Positions 16,341 through 25,561 are shown, counted from the stretch's first letter. The stretch: 64,000 bases of DNA from Porticoccaceae bacterium (GCA_024639885.1 JAHEGD010000004.1:295549-359548); one strand, 5' to 3'. A program made the numbers and translations. The notes: generated from the letters alone by a model not told the origin.

Positions 16341-16476
16341 AGTGCCCTCTCACTGCGATTGTGCCGTCTACTGGCGGCTATAGTTTTTCGCTTAGAATAC
16401 TGGCTACGGCGCCGCTTGGCGCAACCATGCGTGACCTAACAGTCGCATCGATCAACCGCTTAGAGTGACCGCCAAG

Positions 16477-16971
16477 ATGGCCGAGCCGCCAGTAAAAACT
16501 GTCTACCTGACCGCCGAGGGTGCCGCCCGGCTGCGCGATGAGCTGCGCCAGTTGTGGAAGGTGGAGCGGCCGCAGGTCACTCAAGTGGTCAACGAAGCCG
16601 CCAAGAACGGCGATCGCTCAGAGAACGGCGACTATATCTACGGCAAGCGCCGGCTGCGTGAAATAGACCGTCGGGTGCGCTATCTAGACCAACGGTTGCA
16701 GGCCGCGACGGTCGTCGACCGCCCTCCGCGCGACACTGCGCGAGTGTTCTTTGGCGCCTGGGTCACGGTAGAGGGCAGCGATGGAGGCGAGCGCACCCTG
16801 CGCATCGTCGGCAGTGACGAGATCGATGCCGCCCGCGATTGGATCAGCATCGACTCGCCGGTGGCGCGGGCGCTAATCGGCAAGTCGGTCGATGACGAGG
16901 TGATCGTCACCACCCCGGGCGGTGTCGCCGACTGGCTGGTGGTGGCGGTCCGCTACCAGCCGGCAGATTAA
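16477..16971 (+). CDS. greB: Transcript cleavage/elongation factor GreB
   Basis: 164 residues. It rescues backtracked RNA polymerase by stimulating transcript cleavage. The N-terminal coiled-coil tip contains the acidic pair in GDRSENGDYIYGKRRLREIDRRVR, which is typical of GreB rather than GreA, followed by VFFGAWVTVE and SIDSPVARALIG of the C-terminal FKBP-like domain. ATG 16477 is preferred to GTG 16465, which lacks a ribosome site. Confidence 0.95.
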   Translation: MAEPPVKTVYLTAEGAARLRDELRQLWKVERPQVTQVVNEAAKNGDRSENGDYIYGKRRLREIDRRVRYLDQRLQAATVVDRPPRDTARVFFGAWVTVEGSDGGERTLRIVGSDEIDAARDWISIDSPVARALIGKSVDDEVIVTTPGGVADWLVVAVRYQPAD

Positions 16972-16983
16972 CCGGCCGAAGGG

Positions 16984-17187
16984 CTAGCTAAACGCGTTGC
17001 CGCTGCGCAGGCCGAGTTTTTTCAGGATCATCGCCAATGGACAGAAGCCAGTGAACGAAGCTTGTAGCATATTGGCGCCGACAAACGCGGTGAACCACAG
17101 CCAGTTGACCGAGTGCAGCTGGCTGAGCGCGATGCTGGCGAGAATAAATCCGCCGGCGATGGCAAAAATAGCGCGATCAATGTTCAT
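16984..17187 (-). CDS. DUF2892 family small membrane protein
   Basis: 67 residues with two membrane segments. The ending [21 protein letters not shown] is the mark of the DUF2892 (YgaP membrane domain) family, often linked to rhodanese and sulfide enzymes. The Cys in the GFCP turn is conserved in the family. It lies 24 bp downstream of sqr on the same strand and so is probably the last gene of the sulfide operon. Confidence 0.85.
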   Translation of the reverse strand: MNIDRAIFAIAGGFILASIALSQLHSVNWLWFTAFVGANMLQASFTGFCPLAMILKKLGLRSGNAFS

Positions 17188-17211
17188 GAGTGACTCCTTG
17201 GGTTGGGGGGG

Positions 17212-18480
17212 TTATCTAAGTTTTTCAATGCCCATCTGCTTGAGAATCCAGCGTTCGTAAAGCGGGTCAGTGTCGCCCTTCCTCACCTTGCGCAGGTGGT
17301 ACTTCTCGAACGCTATCTTAGCTAGGTGGACCCATTTGCCCTTGCGCGCCCAGGTCACATTCCGTGGCGGAATCTGTGGCAGGGCGACAAATGCGGCGCC
17401 GGTGTCGCCCATATCGGCAAGGCAGATCGCGTTCCAGGTCGCTTTGGCCGTGGCCGGCTTGCCGGCTAGATCGGCGCCAATGTTCTCTACCGTGGCCTTG
17501 ACCATCGACTCGATCATGTAGCCGGTTTTGGGCACCCCGGTCGGCACCGGGGTGGCTTTTTTCGGTGCGATGGCAACACACACACCAACCGAGAATATAT
17601 TCTGGTAGCGCGGGTTGCGGTTATGCTCGTCGATCACAATGAACCCGCGCGGGTTGGTCAGCTCGGGAATATCGCGGACCGCGTCGACTCCGGTGAAGGC
17701 CGGCAGCATCATCGAGTAGTTAAACGGCAGCTGGTGGGTTTTGATCTCTTCGCCGCTGGCGTCGCACTCGCTGACATGCATCAGCCCTTTTTCTACCTTG
17801 GTCACCTTGGCGTTACAGATCCATTCGATGTGGCGCTCGCGGAACTCGCTCTCGAGTAGGGTTTTGGAGTCGCCGACCCCATCTAGCCCCATGTGGCCGA
17901 TGTAGGGTTCCGAGGTGACATAGGTCATCGGTACACTATTACGCACTTTGCGCTTGCGCAGGTCCGAGTCCATGATGAAGGCAAACTCGTAAGCGGGGCC
18001 AAAGCACGAGGCGCCCTGTACCGCGCCGACCACGATCGGGCCGCCTTCGGTGACAAATGCCTCCCAGTCGTCATTGGCCTCTACCGCGTGGTCGACATGG
18101 CAGACCGACTGGGTGTGGCCATCCGGCCCGAGCCCCTCAATTTCGTCAAACGCCAGCCGCGGCCCGGTCGCGATCACTAGGTAGTCGTAGTTCTCGGTGG
18201 TACCGTCGTTAAGCTCTAGGCTGTTGCTGTCGGGGTGGAGGCGCTTGACACCGACCGCGCTGAACTCAATGTTTTTACGCTTAAAGCACGGCGCGAGATC
18301 GACCACCAAGTCTTTGGGCCTGCGCCAGCTGACCGCCAGCCAAGGGTTGGAGGGGACAAATTGGAACTCTGGCGAGTCTGAGATCACTTTGACTTGGTGG
18401 CCCTTGCCGAGCGCCTCTTTGAGCTCGTAAGCCATGGAAGTCCCGCCTATACCGGCGCCCATCACAACAATTTTAGCCAT
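17212..18480 (-). CDS. sqr: Type I sulfide:quinone oxidoreductase
   Basis: 422 residues. This membrane-associated FAD enzyme oxidises sulfide to polysulfide or sulfane sulfur and feeds electrons to quinone. It shows the Rossmann GAGIGGTSMAYEL, the strand YLVIATGPRLAFD, and all three redox cysteines of the Acidithiobacillus ferrooxidans-type enzyme: Cys127 (QSVCHVDHA), Cys159 (GASCFGPAYE) and Cys353 (WNAICLADMGD). The C-terminal amphipathic region WVHLAKIAFEKY fits membrane binding. It lies just downstream of a sulfide-sensing repressor gene and upstream of the DUF2892 gene. Confidence 0.95.
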   Translation of the reverse strand: MAKIVVMGAGIGGTSMAYELKEALGKGHQVKVISDSPEFQFVPSNPWLAVSWRRPKDLVVDLAPCFKRKNIEFSAVGVKRLHPDSNSLELNDGTTENYDYLVIATGPRLAFDEIEGLGPDGHTQSVCHVDHAVEANDDWEAFVTEGGPIVVGAVQGASCFGPAYEFAFIMDSDLRKRKVRNSVPMTYVTSEPYIGHMGLDGVGDSKTLLESEFRERHIEWICNAKVTKVEKGLMHVSECDASGEEIKTHQLPFNYSMMLPAFTGVDAVRDIPELTNPRGFIVIDEHNRNPRYQNIFSVGVCVAIAPKKATPVPTGVPKTGYMIESMVKATVENIGADLAGKPATAKATWNAICLADMGDTGAAFVALPQIPPRNVTWARKGKWVHLAKIAFEKYHLRKVRKGDTDPLYERWILKQMGIEKLR

Positions 18481-18513
18481 CGTCTATACCCTCTTTGTAG
18501 TGTTCCGTCGCGC

Positions 18514-18837
18514 TCAGTCTCCAAAAGCCTCCGGGCAAAACTGGCTGTGCAGCGCTTGTAAAATGACCGCAATGCGCGAGTCGCAAAGCTGGTAGACCAT
18601 CCGCTGTCCGTCCCGCTGTGCGGCGACAATCTTCTCGTCGCGCAGCCGCGCCAAGTGCTGGGAGAGTGCCGACTGCGCCAGCCCGGTCAACTCCTCCAGC
18701 TCGCCGACCGAGTGGCCGCGGTTGACCAGTGCACAGAGCACCAGCAGCCGCGCCGGATTGGCCAGCGATTTGAGCACCGCCGCCGCCTGGCCGGCGTTGG
18801 CCTGCATCTCTTCTATATCCATTACCGCCGCGCTCAT
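18514..18837 (-). CDS. ArsR-family sulfide/persulfide-sensing repressor (SqrR/BigR/YgaV type)
   Basis: 107 residues with a winged helix-turn-helix: LANPARLLVLC, GELEELTGLAQSALSQHLARLRDE, then the wing QRDGQRMVYQL. Cys35 and Cys101 are 66 residues apart, the same separation as the Cys41/Cys107 pair reported for Rhodobacter SqrR, where persulfide oxidation releases DNA. Cys85 is extra. GGGAG lies 7 bp before ATG 18837. It heads the sqr operon and sits beside a 9+9 bp palindrome overlapping its own promoter, so autorepression that is lifted by sulfide is likely. Confidence 0.9.
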   Translation of the reverse strand: MSAAVMDIEEMQANAGQAAAVLKSLANPARLLVLCALVNRGHSVGELEELTGLAQSALSQHLARLRDEKIVAAQRDGQRMVYQLCDSRIAVILQALHSQFCPEAFGD

Positions 18838-18883
18838 AGTGCGCTCCCGTTGCTATCTGACCTATTGAGTGACCATTTGCCCG

Positions 18884-18912
18884 TTGACAGGCTTATTAGT
18901 TTTTCCTAATAT
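18884..18912 (+). promoter_or_regulatory. Predicted promoter for the RND exporter operon
   Basis: TTGACA (18884-18889), a 17-bp spacer and TAATAT (18907-18912). The -10 overlaps the minus-strand -10 and the operator, so one bound repressor should silence both directions. Confidence 0.78.
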
Positions 18913-18928
18913 TAGTAACTACTAATAT
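18909..18928. promoter_or_regulatory. Predicted repressor operator, perfect 9-bp inverted repeat
   Basis: ATATTAGTA-AC-TACTAATAT. It covers the -10 and much of the spacer of the minus-strand promoter and the -10 of the plus-strand promoter. The AT-rich ATTAGT half-site suits ArsR-family winged helices of the BigR/SqrR group. Confidence 0.85.
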
Positions 18929-18937
18929 ATTCGTCAA
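18909..18937 (-). promoter_or_regulatory. Predicted promoter for the repressor-sqr-DUF2892 operon
   Basis: TTGACG (18937-18932), a 17-bp spacer and TAATAT (18914-18909) on the minus strand. The operator palindrome lies inside it. Confidence 0.8.
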
Positions 18938-19018
18938 CCGTTTTTTTGCCCTCAGTCAATATCGCCGGGCTCGGTTGCCGCGACACTGCTACCGACAACG
19001 CAACGATAAGGAACCACC

Positions 19019-21649
19019 ATGCTCAAGCTGCTGTGTAGAGGGATGACCCACTTGGCGATCGTGCGACCGCGCACGGTGATCGCGGCGATGGTGATTTCGA
19101 CCCTGGCAATCGTCGCTACCGCCGCACTGCCATCCCTGTGGCCGGAGCGTTTCAGTGCTCTGCACGGCATCGAGGTCGACACCGACCCCGAGAATATGCT
19201 CTCCGAGCAGGAGCCGGTGCGGCTCTTCCACCACGAGGCGAAAGAGCGATTTAACCTCAGCGATATGATTGTGGTCGGCGTCACCAACCCGAGCCACGCG
19301 CAGGGGGCGTTCAACGCCGCCACCCTGGAGCGGGTCTACCGGCTAACTGAGTTTGCCAAGCAGCTGCAGTGGGAGATCGATGGGCAGCGCGAGGGGGTGT
19401 TAAGCATCGACCTGCTGGCCCCCTCCACGGTCGACAATATCGAACAGGGCGGACTCGGCTCGGTCAACTTCTCGTGGCTGATGAGCGCGCCGCCGGCCGA
19501 CGACCGCGCTGCCGCGCAGGTGCTCGAGCGAGCCCAGACAATTCCGTTCCTCAACGGCACGCTGGTCTCTGAAGATGGCGAGGCGCTGGCACTCTACCTG
19601 CCAATCAGCAAAAAGGAGCTCGCCTACCGCATCCGCAACGAGCTACTTGAGTTTACCCACGGCTGGGAGCAGGCCGGCGACAACGTTTACATTACCGGGC
19701 TACCGGTTGCCGAGGACACCTTCGGGGTCGAGATGTTTATCCAGATGGCGATCTCGGCACCGCTGGCGATGCTGGTGATCTTCCTGCTGCTGTGGCTGTT
19801 CTTTAAGAAACTGATTCTAGTCGCATCGCCGATGATCGTCGCCATGGTCGCCTCACTGGCCACCATGGGGTTGCTGATAGCCACCGGCAACACCATCCAC
19901 ATCATGAGCTCGATGATCCCGATCTTCATCATGCCGATTGCGGTGCTCGATGCTGTGCACATACTGTCGGAGTTCTTCGACCGCTACGGCCACCACCGCG
20001 ACAAGCGCAAAACCATTACCGAGGTGATCGAGACGCTGTTTGCACCGATGCTATTCACCACCCTCACCACCATGGCCGGCTTCGCCTCGCTCTATCTGAC
20101 GCCAATTCCGCCAGTGCAGGTGTTTGGGCTCTACATCGCCATCGGGGTGTTTTTGGCCTGGCTGTGGACGATGCTGTTCATCCCCGCCTACATTATGCTG
20201 ATCGACGAGCGTCGGCTCGAGGGCTACGGCCACCACGAGGGCGAGCGGCCCTCGCTGCTCGGCCGCACGCTGGCCGCCACCGGCCATATCACCACCCGCC
20301 GGCCGTGGACGGTGATTGCCGCCACCGCTCTGGCGGTAGTGATCGCAGTGATCGGTATCGGCCGCATCACCGTCAACGACAACCCGACCCGCTGGTTTGA
20401 GGAGAGCCACCCGATCCGGGTTGCCGACCGGGTACTCAACGACCACTTTGGCGGTACCTACATGGGTTATCTGGAGCTCGCCGCGCCGGCCGGCCCGGCT
20501 ACCTTCGACATCGCCGCCATGCAGGCGCGGCTGACCGAGCGCCAGCGCGTCGCTGCCGACGCTGGCAACGCCAGCGCGCCCTACCAGCGCATCCAAGCAC
20601 TGCTCGCCGCTGCCAGTGGCGATCCCAGCGTCGAGCTACAAACGGTGATCGACAGCGGCCTCGACGCCGCAGTCGACGATGCCAACTATTACGCCTGGGA
20701 CGACCTGCAGGGCTGGCTGGACACAGAGCAGCAGCGCAGCCAGCTGTTTAAACAGCCGGCGATGCTCAACTGGCTCGACCAGCTGCAGACGGCACTGCTG
20801 GCCAACCCGAGCGTCGGCAAGGTCAACTCACTGCCCGACGTGGTTAAAACCGTTCACCGCGAGCTGCGCCTCGGCGCCGCCGAGCAGTACCGCATCCCCG
20901 CCACCGCCAATGCCGTTGGCCAGACTCTGATCACCTACCAGAACAGCCACCGGCCGCACGACCTCTGGCACTTTGTCACCCCCGACTACCGCCACACTGT
21001 GCTCTGGATCCAGCTCACCAGCGGCGACAACCAAGACATGGAGCAGGTGATCGCCACCGCCGAGCAGTTCATCGCCGCCAACCCGCCGCCACAGGCCGCC
21101 GAGCATCACTGGTTCGGCCTCACCTACATCAATGTGGTCTGGCAGGGCAAGATGGTGGCCGGCATGCTCGAGGCGTTCCTCGGCTCGTTTGTGGTGGTGC
21201 TGGTGATGATGGTGTTCCTGTTCCGCTCGCTGCTCTGGGGGCTGCTGGCGATGATCCCGCTGGCAGTCACGGTCGGGCTAATCTACGGCGTCATCGGCCT
21301 GATCGGTAAAGATTACGATATGCCAGTCGCGGTGCTCAGCGCGCTATCACTGGGTTTGGCGGTAGACTACGCGATCCACTTCTTGGCCCGCGCCCGCGAG
21401 GCGGTCGCCGCCGCCGGCAGCTGGGGGGCAGCCACCGACGAGGTATTTGGTGAACCGGCTCGGGCGATATCACGCAATGCGATCATCCTCGGCGCCGGCT
21501 TTACCCCACTGCTGGCCGCGCCGCTGGTGCCCTACCAGACCGTTGGCATCTTCATCGCCTCGATCATCGTCTGCGCCGCAGTGGCGACCCTGCTCATACT
21601 GCCGGCGCTGATCACCTACCTGCAGCGCTGGCTGTTGAAAACCCGCTAG
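19019..21649 (+). CDS. RND/MMPL-superfamily exporter
   Basis: 876 residues. There is an N-terminal membrane helix (about residues 18-37), a large periplasmic loop, a membrane block with sterol-sensing-domain character (about residues 240-400), a second anchor, a second periplasmic loop and a final membrane block (about 720-870). The text PIAVLDAVHILSEFFDRYG in the first block and LSLGLAVDYAIHFLARARE in the second resembles the proton-relay helix region of MMPL/HpnN-like exporters. The substrate is probably a lipid or other hydrophobic molecule. AAGGA precedes the ATG. It is followed by genes for a lipoprotein-sorting-like protein and a barrel, and it shares its control region with the sqr operon. 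Confidence 0.88.
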   Translation: MLKLLCRGMTHLAIVRPRTVIAAMVISTLAIVATAALPSLWPERFSALHGIEVDTDPENMLSEQEPVRLFHHEAKERFNLSDMIVVGVTNPSHAQGAFNAATLERVYRLTEFAKQLQWEIDGQREGVLSIDLLAPSTVDNIEQGGLGSVNFSWLMSAPPADDRAAAQVLERAQTIPFLNGTLVSEDGEALALYLPISKKELAYRIRNELLEFTHGWEQAGDNVYITGLPVAEDTFGVEMFIQMAISAPLAMLVIFLLLWLFFKKLILVASPMIVAMVASLATMGLLIATGNTIHIMSSMIPIFIMPIAVLDAVHILSEFFDRYGHHRDKRKTITEVIETLFAPMLFTTLTTMAGFASLYLTPIPPVQVFGLYIAIGVFLAWLWTMLFIPAYIMLIDERRLEGYGHHEGERPSLLGRTLAATGHITTRRPWTVIAATALAVVIAVIGIGRITVNDNPTRWFEESHPIRVADRVLNDHFGGTYMGYLELAAPAGPATFDIAAMQARLTERQRVAADAGNASAPYQRIQALLAAASGDPSVELQTVIDSGLDAAVDDANYYAWDDLQGWLDTEQQRSQLFKQPAMLNWLDQLQTALLANPSVGKVNSLPDVVKTVHRELRLGAAEQYRIPATANAVGQTLITYQNSHRPHDLWHFVTPDYRHTVLWIQLTSGDNQDMEQVIATAEQFIAANPPPQAAEHHWFGLTYINVVWQGKMVAGMLEAFLGSFVVVLVMMVFLFRSLLWGLLAMIPLAVTVGLIYGVIGLIGKDYDMPVAVLSALSLGLAVDYAIHFLARAREAVAAAGSWGAATDEVFGEPARAISRNAIILGAGFTPLLAAPLVPYQTVGIFIASIIVCAAVATLLILPALITYLQRWLLKTR

Positions 21650-21672
21650 ACCGCCACCCAAGGAGCCCCACC

Positions 21673-22515
21673 ATGCACAGTAGAGCCCACCCCCTTTATC
21701 GTTGCGCCGCTATCCTGCTGGCCGCTGTCGGTCTCGGCTACGCACCGCTCGGCGCTGCCGAGCAGGCCCCGACCGTCGAGCAGATTGTTCACCGCGCAAA
21801 CTACACCAGCTACTACCAGGGCAAGTCTGGCCGCGCCCAGGTGTCGATGACCATCACCGACAGCCAACTGCGGGTCCGCCAGCGCGAACTGACCATCCTC
21901 CGACTCGACGCCAGCGACAGCGACAATCCAGACGACGCAAGCTACCAGAGCGACCAGAAGTTTTACCTCTACTTCAAGCGCCCAGCCGACGTCAATAAGA
22001 TGGTCTTTCTGGTCTGGAAACACCTCGCTAGCGACGACGACCGCTGGCTCTACCTACCCGACATGGACTTGGTGAAGCGCATCGCCGCCTCCGACCAGCG
22101 CACCAGCTTTGTCGGCTCCGACCATTTTTATGAAGATGTCAGCGGCCGCTCGCTAGAGGCCGACCACCACCAGCTGACCGGCAGTGACGGCGACTACTAC
22201 ATCATCAACAACACCCCACTGGCGCCCGACCAGGTGGAGTTCAGCCGCTATGAAATGTACATCCACAAGAGCAGCTTTATCCCGGTGCAGACCACCTACT
22301 ACGACAAGCAGGGCGAGCCCTACCGGGTTGCGACGGTGCTAGCAGTAAGCGAGATAGAAGGCTACCCGACGGTCACCAGCGCTAAGATGCAAGACCTGCG
22401 CAGCGGCAGTACCACAGTGATGAACTACACTGCGGTCGACTACAACGTTGCGCTCGACGACGAGCTGTTCACCGAGCGCTACCTGCGCCGGCCACCGCGC
22501 GCGCAACTCCGCTAA
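21673..22515 (+). CDS. Outer-membrane lipoprotein-sorting-like periplasmic protein (LolA/LolB-fold, TP0789-like)
   Basis: 280 residues with a signal peptide ending near GAAEQA. The mature protein reads as a run of beta strands, including DRWLYLPDMDLVKRI and YEDVSGRSL. This is the pattern of the 'outer membrane lipoprotein-sorting protein' family often encoded next to RND/MMPL exporters. The fold is expected to be an open beta-barrel carrying a hydrophobic ligand across the periplasm. It starts 23 bp after the exporter gene and ends 15 bp before the barrel gene. Confidence 0.8.
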   Translation: MHSRAHPLYRCAAILLAAVGLGYAPLGAAEQAPTVEQIVHRANYTSYYQGKSGRAQVSMTITDSQLRVRQRELTILRLDASDSDNPDDASYQSDQKFYLYFKRPADVNKMVFLVWKHLASDDDRWLYLPDMDLVKRIAASDQRTSFVGSDHFYEDVSGRSLEADHHQLTGSDGDYYIINNTPLAPDQVEFSRYEMYIHKSSFIPVQTTYYDKQGEPYRVATVLAVSEIEGYPTVTSAKMQDLRSGSTTVMNYTAVDYNVALDDELFTERYLRRPPRAQLR

Positions 22516-22530
22516 GGGACCGCCACCACC

Positions 22531-23886
22531 ATGACCGCCCTACTCCGTTTAAGCGCCACCCTGCTACTGGTCAGCTCACTGGCCAGCGCCCAACCGCCCT
22601 CACTGCCAAGCGGGCTCGGCGCCGCGCCGGCGCTGCCCAGCTTTACCCCGCTCGCGGCTAGCACGCCCCCTGGGCTAGAATCGCGCTGGGCGGTCAGCGG
22701 CTTTGTCGAGTGGCGCAGCGGCCTGCGGCTGCACAGCGACTCATTGCAAAAACGTCAGTCGATCAACGAAGGCCGGCTGAGCCTAGCGCTCGACAGACCG
22801 TTTGAACTCGGCGCCACTACTTTTAGTAGCCGGCTGGCCGGCGACTTGCTGATCGATAGCGTCGATGACCGCTCAACCGTCGCGCTGCAAAACGGCAGCG
22901 GTCCGTTCGACCTGCGCGAGGCGTGGCTGGGGTTCTCACCGCTGGCGGCGATGGATGTAAAAATTGGCCGTCAGCCACTCACCTGGGGCAGCGGCGACCT
23001 GGTATTTATCAACGACCTGTTCAGCAAAGATTGGAATAGTTTTTTTAGCGGTCGCGACAGTGAGTACCTCAAGGCGCCCAGTGACGCAGTCAAGACGGCG
23101 CTATTCTTTGATCACGTCAATCTCGATCTGGTGTGGTTGCCAGAGTTTGACGCCGACCGCTACATCGATGGCCGACGTATCTCTTACTACGACCCCAGCC
23201 GTGCCGCGCTGGTCGGCCGCGACGCCAGTGTCAGCGCACTGCAGCCGAACCGCGCCGAGTGGGCGCTGCGCGCCTATAACACCGCCGCTGGTGTCGAGAT
23301 CGCCGGTTACGGCTACCGCGGCTACTGGAAGAGCCCGGCCAGCTTCGACCCAGAGGCGGGGCTGCCGAGCTTTGGCCGCCTGCAGGTAATCGGCGCCAGT
23401 CTGCGCGGCGCAGTGGCCGGCGGTATCGGCAACCTCGAGCTGGGCTATTACGATTCACTCGATGACCGCGACGGCAGCGACCCGCTCCACCCCAATAGCC
23501 AGACACGGCTATTGCTCGGTTTTGAGCACGAGCTGGCCGATCAGCTGACCGCCGGCTGGCAGTTCTATGTCGAGCGCACCGAGCACTACCGAAGCTACGC
23601 CGCCGGGCTGGCCAGCGGCCAAGCCGCGGTGGCCGAGCACCGCACCCTGCTGACCAACCGGCTCACCTACCAGAGCCACAACCAGACCGTCAGCTGGTCG
23701 CTGTTTAGCTTCTACTCGCCGAGCGATGAGGATTTTTATCTGCGCCCCAACGTCAGCTGGAAGGTCGACGACCAGCTGCGCATAGAGGGCGGCTTTAACC
23801 TGTTTGGCGGCCGCCAACAGAGCAGTTTTTTTGGCCAGTTTGAAGACGCCAGCAACGGCTACCTGGCGGCGCGGATAAGCTTCTAG
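22531..23886 (+). CDS. Outer-membrane beta-barrel protein of the RND exporter operon
   Basis: 451 residues with a signal peptide (MTALLRLSATLLLVSSLASA) and alternating beta strands through to a terminal Phe (AARISF), the usual BAM-recognised end of an outer-membrane barrel. Segments such as DLREAWLGFS and VKIGRQPLTWGSGD resemble the DUF1302/alginate-export-like barrels that pair with MMPL exporters. It is the third gene of the exporter operon and a candidate outer-membrane exit or acceptor. The exact family is not certain. Confidence 0.75.
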   Translation: MTALLRLSATLLLVSSLASAQPPSLPSGLGAAPALPSFTPLAASTPPGLESRWAVSGFVEWRSGLRLHSDSLQKRQSINEGRLSLALDRPFELGATTFSSRLAGDLLIDSVDDRSTVALQNGSGPFDLREAWLGFSPLAAMDVKIGRQPLTWGSGDLVFINDLFSKDWNSFFSGRDSEYLKAPSDAVKTALFFDHVNLDLVWLPEFDADRYIDGRRISYYDPSRAALVGRDASVSALQPNRAEWALRAYNTAAGVEIAGYGYRGYWKSPASFDPEAGLPSFGRLQVIGASLRGAVAGGIGNLELGYYDSLDDRDGSDPLHPNSQTRLLLGFEHELADQLTAGWQFYVERTEHYRSYAAGLASGQAAVAEHRTLLTNRLTYQSHNQTVSWSLFSFYSPSDEDFYLRPNVSWKVDDQLRIEGGFNLFGGRQQSSFFGQFEDASNGYLAARISF

Positions 23887-23891
23887 GCGAG

Positions 23892-24542
23892 CTAAGGCGC
23901 CAGCCGATCGATCTGCCAGCCACCACTGCCGTCCGGCTGGTAGTTGAACCGGTCGTGCAGGCGGTGCTCGCCACCCTGCCAAAACTCAAACTCATCCGGC
24001 ACCACCCTGAACCCGCCCCAGAAATCTGGCACCGGCACCTCGCCGTCGGCAAACTTCTCTTTGAGTTGCAGGTACTGGGTCTCCAGCGCCTGGCGCGAAT
24101 TGATTCGGCTACTCTGTTTGGAGGCCCACGCCGCCAATCGGCTCTGCATCGGCCGTTTCAAGAAGTACTTGACCACCTCGGCCACCGACAACCGCTCGGC
24201 GCGACCGCCAACGATCACCTGGCGATCGAGCGCCAACCACGGGAACTGTAGCGACACCTGAGGGTTGGCGGCAATCTCGGCCGCCTTGCGGCTACCGAGG
24301 TTGGTGTAAAAGATAAACCCGTGCTGATCAAACCCCTTCAGCAATACCATCCGCTGCCACGGCCGGCCGCCCTCGCCAACCGTCGCTAAAGTCATCGCCG
24401 TGGGGTCGGTCAGCTGGGCTGCCAACGCATCATCCATCCACTGCTTAAACTGCTCGAACGGCGAGTCATTCAGGCTGGCGCGGGTCAACCGAGCAAACTT
24501 GAAGTCGCGGCGGTTGTCTTGCAGCTGGTTGCTATCGACCAT
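23892..24542 (-). CDS. pdxH: Pyridoxine/pyridoxamine 5'-phosphate oxidase
   Basis: 216 residues. It makes pyridoxal 5'-phosphate with FMN and oxygen. It shows the FMN-binding RMVLLKGFD and FIFYTNLGSRKAAE strands and the C-terminal PDFWGGFRVVPDEFEFWQG and RLHDRF motifs, all typical. The length equals that of the E. coli enzyme within a few residues. It is convergent with the barrel gene, and 17 bp separate it from the upstream SDR gene. Confidence 0.96.
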   Translation of the reverse strand: MVDSNQLQDNRRDFKFARLTRASLNDSPFEQFKQWMDDALAAQLTDPTAMTLATVGEGGRPWQRMVLLKGFDQHGFIFYTNLGSRKAAEIAANPQVSLQFPWLALDRQVIVGGRAERLSVAEVVKYFLKRPMQSRLAAWASKQSSRINSRQALETQYLQLKEKFADGEVPVPDFWGGFRVVPDEFEFWQGGEHRLHDRFNYQPDGSGGWQIDRLAP

Positions 24543-24559
24543 TGGCCTTGCGCTCCGGG

Positions 24560-25327
24560 TTAGAGGGTGCAGAGCAGGTGGCCGCCGTCAACCGGCAGCG
24601 CCACCCCGTTGATAAAGGAGCCGGCATCGCTGGCCAGCAGCATAAAGGGGGCCGTCATCTCATCCATGTTGCCGGTGCGCCGCGCCGGCGTGGTTTTGAT
24701 GTAGGCCTGGCCTTTCTCAGAGGCGAAGAACGCCTGATTCATCTCGGTGACAAAGTAGCCCGGGCAGATCGCGTTAACGCGGATGTGAGCGCGGCCAAAC
24801 TCCAGCCCCAGCGCTTTGGTCAGCTGTACCACGCCCGCTTTGGAAATTGCATAGGTGCTCAACCCCAGCCCCACCGCCAGGCCAAGAATAGAGGCGATAT
24901 TGACGATCGACCCGCCGACCCCGGCCGCCACCATCCGCCGCGCACCACTCTGGGCAACTGCAAACACCGCCTTGAGGTTGGCGTCCATGACAAAATCCCA
25001 ACCGGCCTCGTCAATTTCTAACGCCGATTTAGTCTCGGCGACACCGGCGTTGTTGGCGATCACTGTGACTGTGCCAAAGGCTTGCTCGGCGGCGTCGAAG
25101 CCGGCCTCAATCGAGCTGCGATCGGTGACATCCATCGCCACCGCGATAGCGCGGCCACCGGCCGCTTCGATCTCTGCGACCAGCGCTTCGAGCCGCTCGA
25201 CGCGACGCGCGCAGGCCACCACCGCCGCGCCGCGGGCGGCCAGCTGCTGGCAAAAGTGGGCGCCAAAGCCCGATGATGCGCCAGTCACCAGCGCCACTTT
25301 GCCCTGCATTGAAAATTCTTCGCTCAT
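24560..25327 (-). CDS. Short-chain dehydrogenase/reductase
   Basis: 255 residues. The classical SDR motifs are complete: cofactor loop TGASSGFG, MDVTD, NNAGVAE, the catalytic Ser in IASILGL with YAISK, and the late CPGYFVTEM. The basic residue after the second strand (CARRVERLEAL) suggests NADP(H). The substrate cannot be told; many such SDRs act on 3-oxoacyl or short-chain alcohol substrates. It lies upstream of pdxH on the same strand. Confidence 0.88.
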   Translation of the reverse strand: MSEEFSMQGKVALVTGASSGFGAHFCQQLAARGAAVVACARRVERLEALVAEIEAAGGRAIAVAMDVTDRSSIEAGFDAAEQAFGTVTVIANNAGVAETKSALEIDEAGWDFVMDANLKAVFAVAQSGARRMVAAGVGGSIVNIASILGLAVGLGLSTYAISKAGVVQLTKALGLEFGRAHIRVNAICPGYFVTEMNQAFFASEKGQAYIKTTPARRTGNMDEMTAPFMLLASDAGSFINGVALPVDGGHLLCTL

Positions 25328-25561
25328 TATCTACCCCACTCAGTGATCATTTTTGTAGTGAGGCGGTAGGGTAACCCAGCCGCTCACACGGCGTCTATTG
25401 GGCGGCCAGCGCCAGCGCCAAAAGCGGTGACTTTGGGGTCGACAAGCGGGCAAACTAAACCGCTGGCGAGCCAACTATTGCTATCTTAACTCTGCCAAAA
25501 AGTCTATACTTCGCGCCCTTTTTTTCACTCTGCGCTGTTGTGCGCCTAGGTTACCCCCCCA
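25328..25561. other. Intergenic region between divergent SDR and deaD genes
   Basis: 234 bp. It holds a possible deaD -10 (TATACT, 25505-25510) and a T-rich leader (25518-25525). I see no operator or hairpin. Long untranslated leaders are common for cold-induced deaD, but none can be proven here. Confidence 0.4.
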
